Shown: positions 19,747-27,773 of the stretch, one piece after another
Position numbering within the stretch: the first letter of the stretch is position 1
Layout of the letters: every line of letters begins with the position of its first letter
Assembly: GCF_028682455.1 (NCBI RefSeq)
Contig: NZ_JANHLD010000002.1
Span: 744,001-808,000 of the forward strand
Reading direction: 5' to 3'
DNA: 64,000 bases
DNA from: Pseudomonas putida
Lineage (GTDB): Bacteria > Pseudomonadota > Gammaproteobacteria > Pseudomonadales > Pseudomonadaceae
Notes under the pieces: generated by a model
What the model was told of the DNA's origin: nothing
The model's input: only the letters and a program-made list of their open reading frames with translations
Databases searched by the model: none
Made by a program: the position numbers and the translations under genes

Positions 19747-21228
19747 TTACTTAAGGTACCAGCCCCAGGCCTGGTCGCTGTCGTAGCGGGTAATCTGTTT
19801 GATTTCCAGGTAGTTGTTCAACCCCCACTCGCCCAGCTCGCGGCCAATGCCACTCTGTTTGTAGCCGCCCCATGGCGCCTCGGTGAAGGTTGGCTGCGAA
19901 CAATTGATCCAGACGATACCCGCGCGCAGCTTGCGCGCCACCCGTTCGGCGCGGGCCAGGTCTTTGGACATCACCGCCGCGGCCAGGCCGAAGCGCGAGT
20001 CGTTGGCGCAGCGCACCGCCTCGGCTTCATCGTCGAACGGCCGCAGGCACACCACCGGCCCGAAGATTTCCTCGCGCCAGATCCGACTGCCGAGCGGTAC
20101 ATCGGCGAAGATGGTCGGCTGCAGGTAGAAGCCCTGGTCAAGACCGGCCGGACGCCCTCCCCCGTACACCAGCCGGGCGCCGTCCTCCTGGCCGCCGGCA
20201 ATGGCGCTGCGCACCTTGTCGTACTGGCCCTTGCTCACCAGTGGCCCGAGCAGCACGCCGTCGTCCAGGCCGTTGCCGATGCGGATCTTCTCGGCCTCCT
20301 GGCGTAGCCGTTCGAGCAACGGCGCATAGAGATCCCGCTGGACCAGCACCCGCGACGTGGCGGAGCACACCTGCCCCTGGTTCCAGAAAATGCCGAACAT
20401 GATCCATTCGACCGCCGCCTCGACATCGCTGTCGGCAAAGAGGATGAAAGGCGACTTGCCACCCAGCTCCAGGCTGATGTTCTTGATGTCGTTCGCGGCG
20501 GCCTGCATGATCCTGCTGCCGGTGGGCACGCTGCCGGTGAAGGCCAGCTTGTCGATTCCCGGATGCTCGGCCAGCGCCGCACCGGCCTGCTGGCCTAGGC
20601 CCGGCAGCACATTCAGGACGCCGGCGGGCAGCCCGGCGGCATCGGCGATGCGCGCCAGCTCCAGCGCCGTCAAGGGCGTCAGTTCAGACGGCTTGAGCAC
20701 CATGCAGCAGCCGGCCGCCAGGGCCGGTGCGACTTTCCAGGCGGCCATCAGCATAGGGAAGTTCCACGGGATGATCGCCCCGGCCACGCCCAGCGGCTCC
20801 TTGCGAACCACCGAGCTGAAGCGCTCATCGGCCAAGGCCACGGCGTGCTCTTGCTGGTCGTCCAGGCCTTCAGCGAGGTCGGCGTAGAAGTCGAAGCAGC
20901 CCGCGGTATCACCGATATCCCACAGCGCCTCGGGCAGCGGCTTGCCGTTATCGCGCACCTCAAGTTCGGCCAGCGCCTGCTGGCGATCGCGGATGCCCTG
21001 GGCAATCCGCCGCAGCACGGCGGCACGCGCCGATCCGCTCATCTGCGGCCAGGGCCCCTCATCGAAGGCCCGGCGAGCGGCCTGCACGGCCAGGTCGACG
21101 TCGGCGGCGGTGGCAGCGGCCACCCTGGCGATCAATACCTCGCTGCTCGGGTCGATGCTATCGAAGGTCCCGCCTTCGACCGGTGCCACCCATTGGCCAT
21201 TGATGTACAGCTGAGTATCGGCATTCAT
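19747..21228 (-). CDS. NAD(P)-dependent aldehyde dehydrogenase
   Basis: The 493-aa aldehyde dehydrogenase is close to the betaine-aldehyde/aromatic-aldehyde branch. The NAD-binding site PWNFPMLMAAWK, the general-base Glu254 in LELGGKSP and nucleophile Cys288 in QGQVCSATSR are all present. So is the C-terminal EAPWGGYKQSGIGRELG. It oxidises an aldehyde to an acid, probably the product of the alcohol dehydrogenase encoded upstream on the same strand. The ATG at 21228 has GGAG seven bases upstream. A strong hairpin separates it from the alcohol dehydrogenase, so the two may be expressed at different levels. Confidence 0.92.
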   Translation of the reverse strand: MNADTQLYINGQWVAPVEGGTFDSIDPSSEVLIARVAAATAADVDLAVQAARRAFDEGPWPQMSGSARAAVLRRIAQGIRDRQQALAELEVRDNGKPLPEALWDIGDTAGCFDFYADLAEGLDDQQEHAVALADERFSSVVRKEPLGVAGAIIPWNFPMLMAAWKVAPALAAGCCMVLKPSELTPLTALELARIADAAGLPAGVLNVLPGLGQQAGAALAEHPGIDKLAFTGSVPTGSRIMQAAANDIKNISLELGGKSPFILFADSDVEAAVEWIMFGIFWNQGQVCSATSRVLVQRDLYAPLLERLRQEAEKIRIGNGLDDGVLLGPLVSKGQYDKVRSAIAGGQEDGARLVYGGGRPAGLDQGFYLQPTIFADVPLGSRIWREEIFGPVVCLRPFDDEAEAVRCANDSRFGLAAAVMSKDLARAERVARKLRAGIVWINCSQPTFTEAPWGGYKQSGIGRELGEWGLNNYLEIKQITRYDSDQAWGWYLK

Positions 21229-21250
21229 GATTGAGCTCCAAGCAAGCAGC

Positions 21251-21276
21251 GCCGTTGGCGCTCGCGCGCCAACGGC
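21251..21276. terminator. Perfect 11-bp hairpin between alcohol and aldehyde dehydrogenase genes
   Basis: Arms 21251-21261 and 21266-21276 pair perfectly around a TCGC loop, 8 bp after the alcohol dehydrogenase stop and 23 bp before the aldehyde dehydrogenase start (minus-strand reading). There is no T run. It could be a partial terminator or an mRNA-stabilising intercistronic hairpin. Confidence 0.55.
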
Positions 21277-21283
21277 ACCAGGA

Positions 21284-22327
21284 TCAGGAAATTTTCAGCA
21301 CCTTGCGGCCCACTACGGTGCCTTGGCGAATCTGCTCGAAAATGTCGCCGATCTCGTCCAGGGTGGTCAGGCTCGCCTGCACCGCGACCAGGCCATTGGC
21401 GGCGAACTCCACCGCTTCATGCAGGTCTTGCCGGGTACCCACGTTGGAGCCGCGGATCGACAGCTCCCAGTTGACGATGCGGTCGATGGAACTGCGCACT
21501 TCATCGGCGGCGCCACCCGGCTGGCCGATGTAGATCGCCGTGCCACCGGGCCGCAGCAGCTTCACGGCCAGCTCGAATGCCTTGTTGGACGTGGCCGTCA
21601 CCAGCACACCGTGTACGCCGCCCAGCTCTTCGTGGATCGCGCCTTCCGGGTCCTTCGTCACGTTGTACACGCGCTCGGCACCGAGGCGGTGGGCCAGCTC
21701 CAGTTTCTCGTCACTGACATCGACGGCCACCACCCGCAGGCCCATGGCCTTGGCATACTGCACCGCGACATGGCCCAGGCCGCCGATGCCGATCACGGCC
21801 ATCCACTGCCCCGGACGGGCGCCCGAACGCTTCAGCCCGCGATAGGTCGTGACCCCGGCGCAAAGGATCGGCGCCAGCGCATACAGATCGGCCCCCTGCG
21901 GTACTTTTGCCACGAACGCCGCCGGTGCAATCATGTACTCGGCATAGCCGCCAGGCTTGCTGTAGCCGGTGGCCTCGCCTTGCTTGCAGATGGTCTCCAT
22001 GCCCGCGCGGCAGTACTCGCAGGCCCCGCACGCGCTGTACATCCATGGCACGCCAACGGTGTCGCCGACCGAGTAGCCGCTCACACCCTCGCCCAACCGG
22101 GCAATGTGCCCGGTCACTTCATGGCCGGGAATCAGCGGCAGGTTGGGCGGCGTAGGCCAGTCGCCATCGCAGGCATGCACGTCACTGTGGCACACGCCGC
22201 AGGCCACCACCTTGATGAGAATCTCGCCAATGCCCGGTTGCGGGATCGGCAGCTGCTCAAGGTTCAGCGGCCCGCCCAGTTCGCGAAGAACAGCGGCGGT
22301 CATGGTTTTCTGGTTCGAGTCCAACAT
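21284..22327 (-). CDS. Zinc-dependent alcohol dehydrogenase
   Basis: The 347-aa medium-chain dehydrogenase has both zinc sites. Catalytic residues lie in CGVCHSDVHACDGDWP and the GHEVTGHI segment, and the structural zinc cysteines in CGACEYCRAGMETIC. The NAD fold IGIGGLGHVAVQYAKAMG is followed by an acidic VVAVDV, which suits NAD. It resembles AdhP/AdhA-type ethanol-active enzymes and would oxidise a primary alcohol to the aldehyde taken by the next gene. I chose the ATG at 22327 because GAGGA precedes it by seven bases; a start 36 bases further up is less likely. It is the third gene of a permease-unknown-ADH-ALDH set. Confidence 0.9.
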   Translation of the reverse strand: MLDSNQKTMTAAVLRELGGPLNLEQLPIPQPGIGEILIKVVACGVCHSDVHACDGDWPTPPNLPLIPGHEVTGHIARLGEGVSGYSVGDTVGVPWMYSACGACEYCRAGMETICKQGEATGYSKPGGYAEYMIAPAAFVAKVPQGADLYALAPILCAGVTTYRGLKRSGARPGQWMAVIGIGGLGHVAVQYAKAMGLRVVAVDVSDEKLELAHRLGAERVYNVTKDPEGAIHEELGGVHGVLVTATSNKAFELAVKLLRPGGTAIYIGQPGGAADEVRSSIDRIVNWELSIRGSNVGTRQDLHEAVEFAANGLVAVQASLTTLDEIGDIFEQIRQGTVVGRKVLKIS

Positions 22328-22385
22328 AGCGAGATCCTCATGAAGTAACGTTTTTGGCAACACTGCGACTGATCGATCAGCACGC

Positions 22386-22973
22386 TCAGCTGGCGAGTGC
22401 CACGCAGCGGCTGGCTTGCAGCGACAAACCGATGTGATGAATGAGCAGCACCGTGCTGTCCACTTCCGCGGGTGTAGGTTGGCGCCCGTATTTCACCGGT
22501 GGGATGAGCATCCAGACGAAGTCGCCATAGTTGGGGCTCAACACCACCTCGCAGGTTTTGTCTGTCGGGTGGTAATGGATACTCAAGCCCCCCAGCTCCA
22601 TGGCCTTGCACAGCGGTAGCACCACGGCACTGGCGTTGAGCGGGTCGCACAGTGCCGTGCTGTTGCGGTCGCCGACGAAACTCGCGGTTCGGCTCGAAGG
22701 CTTCCAGCCGCGATAGCGCAGGTGAATCCTCATCGCCGTGGGGCCCAGGTCCACCGCGACCTTCCAGCGCCAACGGCAGGTATAGATGCGCCCGATCACC
22801 TTGCTGGACAAGCGATGCTCCAGCACCAGATCGTCAGCGGCCAGCCGGTGGTCAAGGCCCGACACGGCACGCAGGCCATCGCCAACGTCCTGCGCCATGT
22901 ACTGGCCAAAGCGTGAAACCGTGTCCCGCAGCATCTGTTGCGCGCGACGGTCGATGATCGAATAGAGATCCAT
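22386..22973 (-). CDS. Uncharacterised 195-aa protein in permease/alcohol dehydrogenase operon
   Basis: I do not recognise this protein with confidence; a DUF3156-type family is possible but unverified. It has no signal peptide or membrane segment. It contains several aromatic-basic stretches (YTCRWRWKVAVDLGP, RIHLRYRGWKPSS) and a tryptophan/histidine-rich middle (LSIHYHPTDKTCEVV), more like a small soluble binding or enzyme fold than a regulator. The ATG at 22973 has GGAG five bases upstream. It begins 18 bp after the permease stop and lies 58 bp before the alcohol dehydrogenase, which ties it to transport or oxidation of the same compound. Confidence 0.7.
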   Translation of the reverse strand: MDLYSIIDRRAQQMLRDTVSRFGQYMAQDVGDGLRAVSGLDHRLAADDLVLEHRLSSKVIGRIYTCRWRWKVAVDLGPTAMRIHLRYRGWKPSSRTASFVGDRNSTALCDPLNASAVVLPLCKAMELGGLSIHYHPTDKTCEVVLSPNYGDFVWMLIPPVKYGRQPTPAEVDSTVLLIHHIGLSLQASRCVALAS

Positions 22974-22991
22974 GCTGACTCCGTCGTCGGG

Positions 22992-24428
22992 TTACTGGCG
23001 TTTCAACTGGGCGAGCATGTCAGCCTCGACCCGGTTGCCGGGCTCGTCCAGCGACTCGGAGCGGTGCACGATCCGGCGCAGCACTTCGTCGAGGGGCAAC
23101 GGCTGGAACAAGGCCTGCCCGGTCTTTTTCAGGTAGATGACGCCGAACGCCAGGATCAGCGCCGAGCACACCACGGCAATCCCCAGTACCTGGGAATCGG
23201 CGACCAGCGAGCCGATCATGTACAGGCACGCGGCGATACCGACCAATTGCGGCAATGGGTAGAGCGGCGTGCGGAAAGGACGATGGGCCTTGGGGTACTT
23301 GGCCCGCAGCACCAGCACATTGACCTGGGCGATCAGGTACGACATCAGCCAGGTGGTGCAGGCCACGCTGATCATCATGGTGATCAGGCCGATGTCGGCT
23401 TGGTTGGCCATGGCGTACACCAGCACGATAAGGATCAGCGCTACAACGAAGAAAATACTGAACCAGGGCGTCCTCGCCGTGGGGTGCAGCCAGGAGAAGA
23501 TCTTCGGCAACATCCCTTCCCGTGACAGGCCGTAGAGCATGCGCGGCACGGCGATCAGGTAGGTGTCGCAGGTGGTCACCGCCGCCAGGATCGAAATGCT
23601 GCCCATCAGGATCAGCCCGGGCTGGCCGAGCATGGCCGCGGCGCCATCGACATGGGGGATGGTCGAGGCCGCCAGTTCTTCCAGCGACAGGTAGCGGGTG
23701 ATGCTCAGGCCAAACAGCAAGTCGACCAGCCAGATGCTCGCGCAGCCGAAGATCATCGCCAGGGGGATGGTACGGCCGGGGTTCTTGACCTCTTCGGCCA
23801 GGGGCGCCACGAACTCCATGCCGATAAACAGCCAGATGGCCAGGCTCAGGTGGCCGAGCTGGTCTTGCCAGGGGCCCACGGAGAATGCCGGTTGCTCGGC
23901 CAGGGGCGCGGCGGTCTGAAAGCCCGACAAGCCCCAGACCCCCACCAGGCCCAGCATCAGCATCATGGCGATGGCCAGCGTGGTCTGCACCCGGCCGAAC
24001 AGATCCACGCCCTTGAGGTTGATGGCCACCAGCGCCGCCAGGATGCCCAGGGAAAACATGTACCACGGCCACCCGGTCAATCGCTCCAGCGACTGGCCGC
24101 CGATGATCATGTTGGTGCCGCCGTCCGTGCCGACCAGGACGATGTAGCCGGCCAGTACCGCGAACAGGGCCGGCAGCTTGCCCAGCGCCGGCAGCGTGTA
24201 CTCGCCCACCATGCCGGCCCCCGGCAGCATGGCCGCCAGCTCGGAGTACGACATGGCGATGCACAGGATCACCACCAGGGCCGCCAGCGCCACCAGGCTG
24301 AATGCAGGCCCCGAAACACCGTAGCCATTACCCAGCGCCACCATCGCCGTGCCCGAGACGACCAGGCCTACCGATGTGGAGTAGGCAGCCCAGAACCCCA
24401 GGCTTCGGCTCAACTTCAAACTACTCAT
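22992..24428 (-). CDS. APC-superfamily amino acid/amine permease
   Basis: The 478-aa inner-membrane transporter has about twelve hydrophobic segments, beginning GFWAAYSTSVGLVVSGTAMVALG. The next conserved segment of the amino acid-polyamine-organocation family, SYSELAAMLPGAGMVGEYTLPALG, follows. No periplasmic partner is needed for this class. The substrate is probably an amino acid, amine or amino alcohol. Coupling to an alcohol and an aldehyde dehydrogenase makes an amino alcohol attractive, but that is inference. The ATG at 24428 with GAGG six bases upstream is preferred over a longer start 99 bases upstream. It is the first gene of its operon. Confidence 0.88.
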   Translation of the reverse strand: MSSLKLSRSLGFWAAYSTSVGLVVSGTAMVALGNGYGVSGPAFSLVALAALVVILCIAMSYSELAAMLPGAGMVGEYTLPALGKLPALFAVLAGYIVLVGTDGGTNMIIGGQSLERLTGWPWYMFSLGILAALVAINLKGVDLFGRVQTTLAIAMMLMLGLVGVWGLSGFQTAAPLAEQPAFSVGPWQDQLGHLSLAIWLFIGMEFVAPLAEEVKNPGRTIPLAMIFGCASIWLVDLLFGLSITRYLSLEELAASTIPHVDGAAAMLGQPGLILMGSISILAAVTTCDTYLIAVPRMLYGLSREGMLPKIFSWLHPTARTPWFSIFFVVALILIVLVYAMANQADIGLITMMISVACTTWLMSYLIAQVNVLVLRAKYPKAHRPFRTPLYPLPQLVGIAACLYMIGSLVADSQVLGIAVVCSALILAFGVIYLKKTGQALFQPLPLDEVLRRIVHRSESLDEPGNRVEADMLAQLKRQ

Positions 24429-24561
24429 AACGCACCTCTCCACTATTGTTTTTTTAATGACAAGCGGTGTGACGTAAACAGGAAGTGGGGTAACGCTATC
24501 AATGCAGCCCTGAAGCTGTACATACACCGACGGGGGTAGACGCGGGAGGAAGGCGTGGCGA

Positions 24562-24645
24562 AGCCTGGAGGCGCAAGCCGCCAGGCTCGGTCAAGGAATG
24601 CGGATGGGGATGGGAAGCGAAGGGCCGTACTGTCGAGCACGGCCC
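24562..24645. terminator. Two hairpins downstream of the TonB receptor gene
   Basis: A hairpin with 11-base arms, one mismatch and a GCAA loop lies at 24562-24587. A 7-bp stem (GGGCCGT/ACGGCCC) lies at 24622-24645, just after the receptor stop on the minus strand. Neither has a long T run. They likely mark the end of the iron-uptake transcript and separate it from the permease operon. Confidence 0.45.
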
Positions 24646-24658
24646 AGGACGTGCGGAC

Positions 24659-27037
24659 CTACCAGTTGTAGGTCACGGTGCCGTAAACGGTGCGCTGCTG
24701 GCCGTACTGGCAACCCACGGTGCTGAAGCAGCCTGCCACGTAGTCTTCATCGAACAGGTTGGTGGCGTTGAGCGACACCTCTACACCGTCGAGCGACGCG
24801 TCGAGCTTGCCCAGTTGGTAGGCGACCAAGGCATCGACCACGGTATAGCTGTCGACCTTGAAGCTGTTGGCCGAGTCACCGAAGGTGCTGCCCACGTAGC
24901 GGGCGCCGGCGCCGATGCGCAGCCCTTCGAGCGGGCCGCCCTGGACGTTGTAGTCGCCCCAGATCGAGGCCATGTGCTCGGGAATCCGGAACGGCGTGTT
25001 GCCTTTGTTGCCGACATCGGACTTGGTGACTTCGACGTCGTTCCAGGTGTAGCTGCCGATCAGGTTGAAGCCCTGGGTTATCTCGGTCTTGCCTTCCAGC
25101 TCGATACCCTTGGAGCGCACCTCGCCTTCCTGGCGCGAGAAGCCGCCGACGTTTTCGGTGGCATTCTCCTTGGTCAGGTCAAACGCCGCGATGGTGTACA
25201 AGCTGTTGCTGCCTGGCGGTTCGTACTTCAGGCCCACCTCGTACTGCTTGCCGACTTCCGGGTCGAGCTGCGAGTTGCTGGCGGTGATGCCCATGACCGG
25301 CAGGAACGACTCGCTGTAGCTGGCGTAGGGTGCCAGGCCGTTGTCGAACAGGTAGACGATACCGGCGCGGCCACTGAACTTCTCGTCCTTCTGGGTCTGC
25401 GGGTCGCGGTCGTCCTTCTGGTTGCTGGCCCAGTCGTAGCGCCCGCCGAGCAGGAACACCCAGTTGTCGATCTTCAATTGATCCTGCAGGTACACGCCGG
25501 TTTGCGACAGCTTCTGCTCGTAGCTGGTGGCGCTGAACGGGATAAAGGTCAGCGGTTCGCCATAGACGGGATTGAACACGTCGAACGACTGCAGGATGAA
25601 GTTGAGCGACTGGTCCTGGTCGAACTTGCCATTGTTGTAGTCGACGCCGGTCAGCAACGTGTGCTCCACCGGCCCGGTGGCGAAGTTGGCCTGCACCTGG
25701 TTGTCCATGGTGAACAGGCGGCCATCGCCCTTGCGCTGGTCGTTGTAGCGCGAGTACAGATCGCCCACCGGACCGAACAGGGCGATCTCCGAGCTGGACT
25801 GGCGGTAGTCGCTGTAGCGAACGTTCTGGCGCAGGGTCCAGATCTCGTCGAGGCTGTGCTCGAACACGTAGCCCAACGAGGTCTTCTCGTTGGTCATGAA
25901 GTCGTAGGCGCTGTCGCCGACGTAGGTATCGCGATCCAGGCGTCCACGCGGGTCGCGAAACACAGTGCCCTGGGCCGGCAGCGGGTTGGCGAAGTTGCCG
26001 GTCTGCTTCTGGTATTCGCCGAGCACGGTCAGCTCGGTGTTGGCGCTGGGACGATAACTGATCGCCGGAGCCAGGTACTCGCGGCGGTTGGTGATGTGAT
26101 CGGCCTGGGCATCGGCTTCGCGAAACAGGCCGGTCAGGCGATAACTCCAGATCCCTTCTTCGTCCAGGGCATCGCCCAGGTCGAAGGCGCCCTGCTTGTA
26201 ATCGTGGTTGCCCATCTGCAGCTGCACTTCGTGCAGCGGCTCGGTGGTCGGCCGCTTGCTCACCAGGTTGATCTGGCCACCCGGGTCGGAGGCGCCATAG
26301 AGCACCGAGCTGGCACCGCGCAGCACCTCGATCCGCTCCAGGCCATAGGGCTCGGGGGCGTCCCAGCCAAGAAAGTCCGGCAGGAAGGTGCGAGTGCCGT
26401 CGCGCAGCATCCGCCCGGTGCCCTGCTGGAAGCCACGAATGGTCATCTGGTCGGTGACGAACTGCGGGCCGGCCAGCTCCGCGTTGATGCCGGGGGTATA
26501 GCGCAGGGCCTGCGAGACCGTCTTGGGCTGCTGGGCCTTGATCTGCTCACGGGTCACCACCGACACCGAATACGGCGTCTCGATGATCGGCGTATCGGTC
26601 TTGGTACCCGCCGACGCGCGCTTGGCCACGTAACCATCATCCGGGCTCACCGAGCTGTACGCCTGGCTGACCACGCTGGTGGTCGGCAGGGCAATCGCCG
26701 CGCCGTCGCCGCGGCTTTGCAAGGTCACATGATTGCCTTCGATCTGGTAGGCGATGTTAGTGCCCTGGAGCAACAGGCGCAGCGCTTGCTCAGGCTCCAT
26801 CTGCCCGGCAACGCTACGGCTGCGCAAGCCCGATACGGTGTCCTGGCTGTAGATGATCTGCAGGTTGGCCTGGCTGCCCAGTTCGTACAAGGCCGAGGAC
26901 AGCGACTTGGCCGCAATGTTGATCTGCACGGGTTCGGCCATCGCCGGCGTTGCCGTTGCCATGGCAAGCCCGAGGGTAGCGGCGGCGATGCCGCGACGCA
27001 GGCGCTGCGCCTGTTGATTCAGTGGATAGGTGCTCAT
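24659..27037 (-). CDS. TonB-dependent siderophore receptor with N-terminal signalling (STN) domain
   Basis: The 792-aa outer-membrane receptor is of the FpvA/FhuE kind. Residues 1-34 are a signal peptide ending in PAMA. Residues about 35-110 form the STN domain (INIAAKSLSSALYELGSQANLQIIYS), which passes the ligand signal to a FecR-type protein. The plug domain follows (about 155-270; TIRGFQQGTGRMLRDGTRTF and GASSVLYGASDPGGQINLVSKRP), then a 22-strand barrel ending in YGTVTYNW with the usual terminal aromatic residue. The ATG at 27037 has AGGA five bases upstream; an upstream in-frame extension is not receptor-like. It is last in the ABC exporter-FhuF-receptor operon and should import the ferric siderophore made by the NRPS genes to its right. 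The STN domain fits the nearby FecR. Confidence 0.92.
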   Translation of the reverse strand: MSTYPLNQQAQRLRRGIAAATLGLAMATATPAMAEPVQINIAAKSLSSALYELGSQANLQIIYSQDTVSGLRSRSVAGQMEPEQALRLLLQGTNIAYQIEGNHVTLQSRGDGAAIALPTTSVVSQAYSSVSPDDGYVAKRASAGTKTDTPIIETPYSVSVVTREQIKAQQPKTVSQALRYTPGINAELAGPQFVTDQMTIRGFQQGTGRMLRDGTRTFLPDFLGWDAPEPYGLERIEVLRGASSVLYGASDPGGQINLVSKRPTTEPLHEVQLQMGNHDYKQGAFDLGDALDEEGIWSYRLTGLFREADAQADHITNRREYLAPAISYRPSANTELTVLGEYQKQTGNFANPLPAQGTVFRDPRGRLDRDTYVGDSAYDFMTNEKTSLGYVFEHSLDEIWTLRQNVRYSDYRQSSSEIALFGPVGDLYSRYNDQRKGDGRLFTMDNQVQANFATGPVEHTLLTGVDYNNGKFDQDQSLNFILQSFDVFNPVYGEPLTFIPFSATSYEQKLSQTGVYLQDQLKIDNWVFLLGGRYDWASNQKDDRDPQTQKDEKFSGRAGIVYLFDNGLAPYASYSESFLPVMGITASNSQLDPEVGKQYEVGLKYEPPGSNSLYTIAAFDLTKENATENVGGFSRQEGEVRSKGIELEGKTEITQGFNLIGSYTWNDVEVTKSDVGNKGNTPFRIPEHMASIWGDYNVQGGPLEGLRIGAGARYVGSTFGDSANSFKVDSYTVVDALVAYQLGKLDASLDGVEVSLNATNLFDEDYVAGCFSTVGCQYGQQRTVYGTVTYNW

Positions 27038-27053
27038 GATGGTCCTGATGGAT

Positions 27054-27773
27054 TTATGGTTGTGTTGGCAGGTTGTGTGGGTGCTTGCGCGGGGCCAGTG
27101 GGCAGACCGCACAGCGTTCGAACGCCAGGCGTTCGCGCAGGCAGCAGACCCGCCGCGAGACGCCGGCGGCGTCGCGGCGCAGGGCACCGCGCAAGGCATG
27201 ACAGCCGCCCCCCTGGCGGCCATCGCGAAAATGCGCCCGCGCTTCCCCTAGCGCGCGGGTGGGTAGAAAACCCTGGGCTACCTCCAGGACCCAGTCGATA
27301 CAAAGCGCCACGTTGCCCCAGAGCAAGCGCGGCGCCAGGCCGGTATGCCGAGCGAAGCGGCTGATAAAGGGCTCCAGCAACTGCACCTGCAGCGCCTCCA
27401 GCAGCTGCGCGCCATCGCCCTCGCCCGCCCGGGCCTGGCTCGACGGCGGTACATGCAACTCGCCGGGGGCGCCCTGGGCGTCCACGGTCATGCGCAACTG
27501 CCCCAGCTCCAGGCTCAGCGGCTCTGCGTACAGCAGCCGCGCCAGCAGCAACGGCGGCAGGATCAGCGCACTGCTTTGCTGGTGCCATTGCGAAGCCACC
27601 GCCCGTGGATCGGCCTGTGGCCAGTTGCGCGCATAGCGACCCAGCGCCTCGGCCAGCAGGTCCGCGTCCAGCCAGCGGCTGAGCAGCGGCGCCCCGCTGC
27701 CCGGCTCGATGCGCATCCGCGTTGCCAGCGGCTGCAGTGCCGGTGGCAGGCGCTGGGCCAGCGATGGGTTCAC
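27054..27773 (-). CDS. FhuF-like ferric-siderophore reductase
   Basis: The 239-aa protein ends with a cysteine cluster RRVCCLRERLAFERCAVCPL (about residues 206-225): a CC pair and a CxxC, the [2Fe-2S] ligands characteristic of the FhuF family. The long N-terminal part with LILPPLLLARLLY and LLWGNVALCIDWVLEV also fits FhuF-type reductases. These release iron from hydroxamate siderophores in the cytoplasm or at the membrane, which matches the acetyl-hydroxyornithine chemistry predicted here. Translation starts at GTG (27773), overlapping the stop of the ABC gene by four bases. It stops 16 bp before the receptor gene. Confidence 0.82.
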   Translation of the reverse strand: MNPSLAQRLPPALQPLATRMRIEPGSGAPLLSRWLDADLLAEALGRYARNWPQADPRAVASQWHQQSSALILPPLLLARLLYAEPLSLELGQLRMTVDAQGAPGELHVPPSSQARAGEGDGAQLLEALQVQLLEPFISRFARHTGLAPRLLWGNVALCIDWVLEVAQGFLPTRALGEARAHFRDGRQGGGCHALRGALRRDAAGVSRRVCCLRERLAFERCAVCPLAPRKHPHNLPTQP

